NCBI GenBank assembly: GCA_020747015.1
Contig: JAGTJM010000076.1
Coordinates: 1-64,000, forward strand
Source of the DNA: Pyrenochaeta sp. MPI-SDFR-AT-0127
Taxonomy: Eukaryota; Ascomycota; Dothideomycetes; Pleosporales; Cucurbitariaceae
Direction of reading: 5' to 3'
DNA: 64,000 nucleotides
The notes below the pieces were generated by a model. That model was not told the origin of the DNA, did not search any database, and worked only from the letters and a program-made list of their open reading frames with translations. A program made the position numbers and the translations under genes. Of the stretch, positions 56,241-64,000 are shown in pieces (within the stretch, counting starts at the first letter, position 1; each line of letters starts with the position of its first letter).

Positions 56241-56905
56241 CATCTTTGTTGTGACCGTCTGTTCGAATTTCTCGATGAGCGAGGGGTAAGGCGATCTTGG
56301 ATTTTGGGTCTTGCAGCGGATGTGTTTGGTATTAAACTAACGCAACAGGCTATGATATGTCTATGTACGGATTTGAAATCAAGCACCAACATGACAATTC
56401 TTGCAATGGGGACTACGCTGTTCAAAATACTTCGGCGCTATGCTCGATACGGTGGCATAAGCCGATCCACGTACGAACGCGATTTAGCAGACAGGGGTTG
56501 ACCCTGGCGATCGCATTCGAGCTATCATGGCATGGAAAACGGGGATATACGTAAACATTACATTTCTTCTCATGTCGACTTGGATTGCTAAGCCGGGAGC
56601 ACTTTGGGTTCAGAATTTGCTGCCGCTCACAATGTCTGTGCCCTCAGGGTTGATCAAATGAGTGCTTGGTACACGTTTGCAGTCAATTACTGATACATTC
56701 ACACTGTTTTCTGTCACGAGCATGTACGGTACCAATCGAAAGCCGTATACTTGAGGATTTATGTCACCTGCAGTGAAACTGTTCACCAACATTACCATAA
56801 GATTGTTGAAACTTCTTTCTACACCGGCCATCATGTATAATTGTCTCATATTGCTATCTAGCTCCAATGCCTTGATTCTCGTCCGAACCTTTTTTTAGGC
56901 ACCTC
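56241..56905. other. Intergenic; small minus-strand frame of doubtful status
   Basis: About 0.67 kb between the MFS start and the hydrolase stop, both on the minus strand. An 85-codon minus-strand frame (56867-56610, with RSFNNLMVMLVNSFTAGD) has natural composition but no family, and may be part of the hydrolase 3' region. The rest is probably the MFS promoter. Confidence 0.35.
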
Positions 56906-57739
56906 TCAGTTGATCTCTACCGCCTGGCCGGGCCGAAGCCAGCGGACCTTTGACAAAATGCCTTCCTCCTTGAACTCCGCTGAAAGCCCCTCCTCATGTT
57001 GTGTGAAGTGATCCCAGGCCTCGTAGTGCATCGGCACTAGTACATCTGCGTTGATATCGCGGAAGAGGTGAGCGGCTTGACGTCCGCCCATGGTAATCTG
57101 CAGGGCATCACCCGGCTGACCCGGCTGGCCCTCGGCGTCGAAATCGTAGATGGTCGCTTGACCACAGTTCATGATGGCGATAGCGATGTGGTATTTCTCC
57201 GCCATCTTGCCGAGTTCTTCGATGTATACGGTATCGCCGGAGAAGTAGACTGCGTTGAGGCGACCGTTGGGTGCAACGCCAAAGCTTTCGGTATGTAGAA
57301 TGAAGCCGACACATTCATGGCCAGGAAAGTGCTTGCATGGCGTAGCTGTGATGTGAAAAGTGGTTCCGGCGATGCAAACATCTTTCTCTTCCCAATCGCT
57401 GAATCCGAGGACACTGGGTCGAGGGGAGAGATTTTTCGCGCCATCGTTGGTCGTGACGACATGACGTCCGTCGAGCAGCTGACGTCCGAGCTCGTCAAGG
57501 TTGTCAGGATGGTTCTCGTGGCTCAACAGAACGGCGTCGATGTGAGGAAGTTGATCCATGTTCAGGGCAGGGTCGTTATGGACCTTGAGCGGCGGTGCGC
57601 CGGGGACGGTTTGCCATTCACTGCCGGCAGGAGAGAAAAATGGATCAGTGAGGAAGGCAATGCCATCAATGTTGACGACAGCTGTGGCAGTGCCAATGTG
57701 GGTGATACTGACCCTGTTCTTGAACGTGGAGGCAGGCAT
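56906..57739 (-). CDS. Metallo-beta-lactamase-fold hydrolase (UlaG-like)
   Basis: A single-exon, 277-aa protein of the MBL-fold, UlaG/lactonase-like group. THIGTATAVVNIDGIAFLTDPFF (residues 13-35) opens the fold. The metal site is SHENHPDNLDELG with His74, His77 and Asp79, a variant of HxHxDH that recurs in this subgroup. ATPCKHFPGHECVGF, VYFSGDTVY and VLVPMHYEAWDHF supply later ligands. Cytosolic, with no signal peptide. It could hydrolyse a lactone or similar ester. It lies 0.67 kb upstream of the MFS start on the same strand and is divergent from the Zn2Cys6 regulator at 58262, so the three may be a functional unit. Confidence 0.88.
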   Translation of the reverse strand: MPASTFKNRVSITHIGTATAVVNIDGIAFLTDPFFSPAGSEWQTVPGAPPLKVHNDPALNMDQLPHIDAVLLSHENHPDNLDELGRQLLDGRHVVTTNDGAKNLSPRPSVLGFSDWEEKDVCIAGTTFHITATPCKHFPGHECVGFILHTESFGVAPNGRLNAVYFSGDTVYIEELGKMAEKYHIAIAIMNCGQATIYDFDAEGQPGQPGDALQITMGGRQAAHLFRDINADVLVPMHYEAWDHFTQHEEGLSAEFKEEGILSKVRWLRPGQAVEIN

Positions 57740-58261
57740 GGTCGCAGGCGGTTGTTATGATAGCGGCTAAAGAGCGAAAATCTTGATGATGGAGAATTGT
57801 TTGAAAAGAAATGGGAGTTTGATGGTGAGTATTGGACCAAGGTAATACAGCCATTGGATTTATATTTGATTTCGCTTTGAACCAGGGGCTCCTTGAATCG
57901 AAGCACGTAGATCAGAACAGATTTCGCTGAACAATCCCACGTGGTTGCTGGATCAGCCCAAGAGAATTTGCTGCAGGTTGTCAGAAAGCGAAGCGGTGCA
58001 TCCACACGCATAGGAGACGACCAGTACACGTCGCATCACGTGGCCATATACACACTAAGCCCGAAAGAGCTCCAAATCCCGACCCACCACGAATGCCCCG
58101 ATTGGTCAGACGCCGCTTTATGTCAACCGCCACTGGAACGCTTCTGTCAGTGAGTCCACCCGACGCCATGCCCACTTTGCTCGGTCTGCTTTTGGTGTTG
58201 AACCCCGAATTTCCTGAACCACGCTGTCCCGCTGCCGTCATGTGCTGGGCCCTTTACTGCC
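57740..58261. other. Divergent intergenic region, hydrolase and regulator
   Basis: About 0.5 kb. No supported gene. A plus-strand frame beginning 58093 reads into the regulator region but is not in its frame. Likely a shared promoter. Confidence 0.4.
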
Positions 58262-60026
58262 ATGAAAGTCAGGAAACAGAATCTTTGCCATACTTGCCGA
58301 AAGCGGAAACTTCAGGTCAGTGTGCATCTTTTGAGTTATTCCACGTGACTCCACGGGAATTACCCCGTCTCGTGATCATTGCTGAATCCCCTGGCCGTCT
58401 GATAGTGTGACGGCAAGCTTCCAGCATGTTCGCAATGTCTGCACAGCAAGCGAGACTGCGAAGGGTACCCTGAGGCCCTGTTCGTACCGTTTGTTACGAC
58501 GAAACCCACGGGGAAAGCAGTACATTCACATAAAACACCGGCATCGCAGCCACCGCTGTCGCTTCCAGCATGCACGTCGTCTCCTTGCGATTCCGCCTCA
58601 AATCCCATTCAAGCCAAGAACGCCTCGAATCTCCCTCAAAGGATCACTACACCTTCGCACGGATTGCCGTCCATGCCCTGTTCATATCCTTTTGGCCTGG
58701 CCAATACACAAGAAACAGTCTCGATAATCTTACGCAACTATGTCCCTACGTATGAGACTGGGTTTGAGGCTGCCACATCTCTTGTACGATCTCCTCTAGT
58801 GTGCGGCACATGGGTTATGGCCTTGCCTGAGCTGACTATTCATACGACTGGCCCGATTGCTGAATGCCTACACTCAGCGCTGGGCGCTCTGGCATTGTCT
58901 ATCACCGCTTATCGAACTAGCAAAAATATGCTCCACCTCATATCGACCCAGTATGAGCATAGTCTTCACCTTTTGTCGCACAACTTGGCAGCTACTGGGA
59001 ACGTCTACAGAAACGAACTCGTAGCAGCCGTCATGTGTCTGGCTCTCGTTGAGGTAAGGCTGCTTAGACTCGCCAAAACTGCCTCAAGACTTCTCTAGCC
59101 TGCTGACGCATTTCTACGTTGGACGACGCGCTAACGCTATGGGAGTAACAAATAGGTCCTCTCACCAACACATCCTTCGAGCTGGCTCGTGCATGTAGAA
59201 GGCGTCAGCAAGATGATTCAACTCTCCTCACCCGACCTCTTCGCTTCAGGGATTGAGCACACACTGTTCATGGGCTTTAGACCGCTATTGGTACGTTCGC
59301 ACAGAACGATTGCATATGTCCACATCTAATTATTTCACGTGCCAGATCCTCAAAGCTTGTATTCTTCGCAAGGCGACCTTTTTCGCGGATGACTCTTGGG
59401 TCCAGATGCCCTTCCAGCATCATCGTGCTGCACCGTTGCAAGATCTCCTCGGCGTGGCTGCATGCATTCCGGGCATCTTAGAGAAAGTCGATGTGTCGAT
59501 ACACAGTCCTGAAGACGCCACTATCCACGTTTCACATGGACGACTTATAGAGCTGATGGAGATCGCAGCGCATCTTGAAGTCTGGCACGGTTCGTATCTG
59601 AAAAGAACCCCAACGCCGCTCTACTGGCGTCAAACCGTCGAAAATGACATTGAAAGCAATCTTGACTTGTTTTGGTTTCAAGATCTAAGTACTGCTAACA
59701 CCTTTACCTACTTTTGGGCCTTCCAGCTTATCTGCCTGACAAATATCCAGAGCCTATTGGAACGATATCCGCATTTGGAGCAGTTAGTGCATAGCGCAAC
59801 GCATGACATCAAAGACCTCCGGGACACTTGTCTCGAACTAAGCATTCAGATCTACCAGAGCATGCAATTCGTTCTACAGAAGGATTTCATGCTTTACGGA
59901 GTCTCCTCGGCAGGCTTCCCGTTGCAGATAGCATGCAAGACGCTTGAGTTGGATGCAAAGGGCCGGGCTATCTTAAATTCGCTAGATCACACGATCATAG
60001 CTCGTAGCAAGATTCGAGATGTGTGA
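58262..60026 (+). CDS. Zn2Cys6 transcription factor, Fungal_trans_2 type
   Basis: Four exons, 58262-58315, 58406-59053, 59156-59290 and 59346-60026, encode 505 aa with closed phases. Introns are 90, 102 and 55 nt. The first lies between the two halves of the zinc cluster: exon 1 gives CHTCRKRKLQ and exon 2 starts CDGKLPACSQCLHSKRDC, so the cysteines are at 9, 12, 19, 26, 29 and 36. After a Pro/Ser-rich linker comes the Fungal_trans_2 (DUF3468) body: QETVSIILRNYVPTYE, IAECLHSALGALALSI, SWLVHVEGVSKMIQLSSPDL, LRKATFFADDSWVQMPF. The ATG at 58262 is the first in frame before the cluster. It probably regulates neighbours such as the hydrolase and MFS genes, by position only. Confidence 0.9.
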
Positions 60027-60190
60027 GCCTACGACTACTAGTTTTCATGCTCGTAATTCCCCAAGTTCCTACTTCCATGCTCTCCGCTTCAGCCTGACGT
60101 CCCCATACTCGTTTCGTATATGTGGAGAATATATGTAGCCGTACTGCAGGCACTGGGATATCTTCTAACCATCCATTCTCCCTATTTTTA

Positions 60191-60948
60191 TTAGCCGGTA
60201 CAGCAATCACCACAGTAAGAAACTATACTCCTTTGTACAATTGTTAGTTTCATGTCGATGACTTGGATGCGCTGGATTAAGCAAACCAAGCTCATATCAA
60301 CCAAACGCCCATTAGAACACGAAAGATCGATCTTCAATATTGCCTTGCTCAAGAAATTCCTCTCTATGACAAATTCCTCTACGCCGCCACCACCTAGAGC
60401 GCCATATTTCTTCGCTAGAAATGTGTTGTAGATTGAGGCACCACAGGCGACAAGACCCAAGCCCATAAGACAAGCAAGTGCAATTCTTTCCCGCAATGGT
60501 CAGTGCATGCGAATAATAAAGGTCAACGGTAGTAAGAAAAGGGTGGTGGTTCGTCAGGATCGTATTGATCACGGTAACAACTATGTTAATGTGCATCGCG
60601 GCTACTGTGTATTTCAAGCATTTCAAAGTGTGGTCCCATATTGCCGGAAGCGATTTCCGGGCTGGGCTGAAAGACGTTGTTCATGAAAGCTGTCAAGACA
60701 TAGGCTATAGTCATGATAGACAAGAAACTCGTCCAGTAGATGCCCGAGATGCTCGTCTGCGCGGTGAATAGCATACATACAAAACTGATTTTGGTGAATG
60801 CCAAAGCCCAGGCAAAAGTAGGTTGGTCAAGCAACAAAAACGTCTTGGATTGCATAGCTTTATCGCTAGAACAAGAAGCTGCGACTGGGCTATGGCTCTC
60901 CGAGCGCATGGACTGGCTGTTGCTTACCTTTCTCGTTGCCTCGTACAT
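60191..60948 (-). pseudogene. Decayed rhodopsin-domain integral membrane protein
   Basis: Minus-strand pieces match the fungal seven-helix rhodopsin domain (PTH11-like group): PTFAWALAFTKISFVCMLF and FLSIMTIAYVLTAFMNNVFQ, then MHINIVVTVINTIL, then LFLLPLTFIIRM and RERIALACLMGLGLVACGAS with FLAKKYGALGG. They lie in different frames, and a TGA at 60500-60502 interrupts the tract exactly where Arg is usual (between FIIRMH and PLRERIAL), as a C-to-T change would give. The later region after KKYG is degenerate. N-terminal helices are only weakly visible upstream of 60,948. Confidence 0.7.
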
Positions 60949-61009
60949 TCTACTTCCTGTGTTAACTGTGAGCAGCGTTAGAACGACGTTCGACTGAGCG
61001 CACCGACGA

Positions 61010-61710
61010 CTCTTCGACGATCACAGTCAGCACGACAACATTCTGCGCAGAGCTCAGCAGTTGCCAGGCGTATACATGGTTAACATACTAGTCTTTCGTG
61101 CATAAAACAAAAAGACGGCTGAGCTCACAACCGCCGATGACCTGTCAATTAATATGAATCGAATCAGCATCCTCTCCATTATACAGGCACAAGTTGCCTC
61201 CCGTTCTCTTCGTTATCCGCGCCATGTGCTGATCAAGGTAGGGGCAGCCAAACTCTACAGCATCTTGACTTTACTGGTTGGACAACCCAATCAGGAGTCT
61301 TTCCCCGTTGAGAAGTCTTCTGTCTCGCACTCCACGTGCATGAGCATGTGCTAATCAGCTGTGGACACTCCTAAACAAAAGCCTTTATTCAAGGATGATT
61401 TTTAGTAGTTGACGGTACGCAACAAAATGATGATGTACAACGTATTATTGGGCTCTACAATTCTTTTCTACCGGCGAAATCTGCTTGTCATGCTATCTTT
61501 CTCCATCGCCAAGCTGCTAAACGTAGTGGCGTAAATAGGCGAGTCTGGAAACCGCCCCGCATGAAAGCTGGACGGGACGTCGTTTCAGGTTTGGTCCCCT
61601 CCAAGATTGCACCCATCTCCCCGATTCATACTCACATACCAGATCTTCGACACGATTATCATAGCTCTAAAGTCGTCTCGAGGACACTTCGCTGCCCCCA
61701 AACAAATAAA
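61010..61710. other. Intergenic upstream of the third HET gene
   Basis: About 0.7 kb, no supported gene. The open frame of the HET gene extends upstream to 61561, but ATG 61711 has the better context and starts the conserved part. Confidence 0.4.
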
Positions 61711-64000
61711 ATGCCCCTATCCCCGCCAACGAAAGGGGCAGCTCCTAACTTCGGGGGGTCGCCTAATTGCTTCAATGACTGCCCAGTATGCTACTCGATC
61801 ACGGAAACTAATATACATCGTATGCAAGCTGGTGAGGAAATCGTGTTAGGTACATGGGCCCAATTTCTTGCGTTTGCGGCCCCAAGCACAGATGGAGGCC
61901 TAGAGCAAGGCGCCTGCGCGTTATGTCTACGGTTAGCTAGACAGATTATATTCATAGAGGGGAATTCGGTATGCGGCTCTCACCTTACTACACTTCTACC
62001 TGGCAGCTATAAGCCATTGACAAGGATCAGACTTATCTAATTGTTGTTGAAAGGTCTATCGCAATGAAGCGACCGTCTCGATGCTCTTGGGCAAGGCGGA
62101 AAAAAAGGAGCCAAGCAGATACCTCACTCACCTGTCATTCAAAATCTCCAACCCAGAGATAGACTTGTGGGCTGATCCAATTTTTCGTGCAAAACATCTC
62201 AAGGAGGATCCGGCGCGCTTCAGAGACACGACGGGCTGGAAACAGACCCGCAGCTATACTTATCATATGGCCTTTTACACAAACGGTAAGCCGATAACTT
62301 TAAAATTGACCATCACACACTCTATAGGTAGAAATGCACCTGCTGATTCCATCGCAGGTGGACCAACTGAGCATTACGTTCAACAGAGGATGGCAAGCCC
62401 GGAAGTCGCTACTAAAGAAGCATTTTCCGAAGTGAGAAGCTGGATCAGGGAATGCTTTGAGAAGCACGAAAACTGCCCAAAGACGATGAGCGGAGTCTTG
62501 CCATCCAGGGTTCTTGACCTTACCCAGCTTAGCGACCTAATGGACATGGTCAGAATCAAGGAAACAGGCCCAGCGGAGACTGCACAATATGTAGCATTAA
62601 GCTACTGCTGGGGCCCAAACGGCCAGGTCAAGATGCTAAAGAAAGCATCACTAAGCGAATTCAAGACCGCAATATTCGTGCGCGAGTTGCCGCAGACATT
62701 GCAAGATGCCATTCTGGTCACGCGAAAACTTGGGATACGATATCTCTGGATCGACGCGCTGTGCATCATTCAAGACTCCGACGAAGACAAAGTGCAGGAG
62801 CTCACACAGATGCCTAACATCTACAGAAATGCGATTTTCACAATCTCAGCAGCCATTGCTGACGACTGCGAGAAGGGGTTCCTGCACGACAGGCCAGAAA
62901 TTATCAAGATTATAGATCAATCGTTCTGCGTGCCAATGATCTGGGATGTCCGTCAACCTGATGGCGAGCTGGGGACCGAAGTTTGGCTCTGTCCGGATGA
63001 ATACCGTGGCTATTCAATCAAAGATTATGACGAAGAGATAATCGAGTCTCGAGGTTGGACTTTCCAAGAAGCCTGGCTGGCTCCGCGGCTTCTCATCTAC
63101 GGAACGGGCCAGGTGTCTTGGCGCTGTTTGAGCTGTACTCGCATGCATGGTCTGAAGGAAGAGAAGTCGGAGAAATTTGACCTCCATGGTCGTTCGGTGA
63201 TGCCTCAGTATCAAGATCGGGAAAGATTTTTCTTGGACCCGATTCAGGCGCTGACCTCCTCTCTGCATCGCACCAAGTTGGATCTCCCAGAAAATTCATT
63301 GTATCCCTTATGGTTGGAAGGCTGGCTCATCATCGCCTCGCATTACAGCCGACGACAAGTTTCTTTCAGGACAGATAAACTTCCCGCCCTCTCAGCGATT
63401 GCCTCAGAATATTACCGTTTGCACTTTGACCAATACTTAGCCGGGCTGTGGAGAAGGAGCCTTCCTTGGGCACTTTTGTGGTACAGCATTCCAGAAAAGC
63501 CCACGGAGGGGCCTATGAATGTTCTCGTAAACACCACGGCTGGAGAAGAAGAAGAAGATCGAAAGACCAGGAACAGGCATCTCGACCACCTGAGCATGCC
63601 CCAAGTGTATGATTTGTCAACCAAGCTCAATAGGTTCAGGAGCATTGAGCATTTCCAGAAAAGGCCTCCAAGACAGGTGCAAGCGAATGCGACGGGTTCT
63701 TCGGTTACAGAAGCCTATGTCGCACCAACTTGGTCTTTCATCTCCGTCAATTCTGGTGTTTCCTTTGCATCACACGAGTGGGATGGTCCGCACCACAGCC
63801 TTGTCACAATACACTCCGCTTCCACCACCCCGAAATACGCAAATGTCCCCTATGGCCAAATAGTGAACGGACTCATCAAACTGACGGGCCCTATGCAGCG
63901 GCTATCTCCAGACGAAGTCTTGACTTTCTTCGTTGTGGTGAGTAGTGAAAAGTGGCCTCACATCTTCTGGGATTACATCGTTGCAGATGATTCTCGTCTA
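61711..64000 (+). CDS. HET-domain protein, 3' end outside the window
   Basis: Exons 61711-61968, 62054-62285 and 62328 to the window end, still open (at least 720 codons). Introns of 85 and 42 nt have donors GTATGC and GTAAGC. The N terminus has a Cys-rich motif (CFNDCPVCYS and CALCLRLARQ), as in many HET proteins. The HET domain starts near residue 255: YVALSYCWGPNG, LPQTLQDAILVTRKLGIRYL, WIDALCIIQDSDEDK, MPNIYRNAIFTISAA and ESRGWTFQEAWLAPRLL. The downstream region is typical for the class (ALSAIASEYYR, PTWSFISVNSGV). Probably a vegetative-incompatibility or recognition gene. Intact as far as visible. Confidence 0.9.

Overview
The window looks like nuclear DNA of a filamentous ascomycete, plausibly a dothideomycete, although that rank is a guess. 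The evidence is many 42-60 nt GT...AG introns with CTRAC-like branch sites, Zn2Cys6 regulators, HET-domain proteins, a CBM18 chitin-binding protein, an S1/P1 nuclease, a Clr5-domain protein and a Fot1/pogo transposon. For most genes I rebuilt the exons by hand and checked that the phases close on a multiple of three.

Layout. 0-4 kb: 3' half of a branched-chain aminotransferase, then a Zn2Cys6 regulator on the other strand. 4-9 kb: a relic of a Fot1/pogo element, a secreted BBE-type FAD oxidase, and an apparently complete Fot1-like transposon with 100-bp perfect terminal inverted repeats. 9-13 kb: a secreted triple-CBM18 protein and a decayed RecQ-type helicase. 14-17 kb: SDR, bZIP/DUF3425 regulator and an NTF2-like protein. 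18.9-24.6 kb: a six-exon HET-NACHT (NLR-like) gene of 1817 codons. 24.6-28 kb: poorly conserved or decaying genes. 28-41 kb: a multidomain protein (protease-like module, protein kinase, VWA) divergent from a membrane-anchored protein, then a Clr5 regulator and a second small membrane protein. 41-44 kb: a gene-poor stretch. 44-48 kb: S1/P1 nuclease and a second BBE oxidase. 49-51 kb: a second HET gene. 52-60 kb: hotdog thioesterase, NmrA-like protein, MFS porter, UlaG-like hydrolase and a second Zn2Cys6 regulator, which may form a small metabolic/efflux cluster. 60-64 kb: a decayed rhodopsin-domain membrane protein and a third HET gene that runs off the window.

How they may fit together. The window has an accessory, fast-evolving character: three HET proteins (one with an NLR architecture), transposon and helicase relics, and several genes broken by single-base frameshifts or stops beside intact ones. 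The most unusual architecture is the protease-like/kinase/VWA protein at 28-33 kb together with the nearby C-terminally anchored membrane proteins. I propose, as inference only, that the 18.9-41 kb block is a self/non-self or stress-signalling neighbourhood. No direct evidence of function is available from sequence alone.
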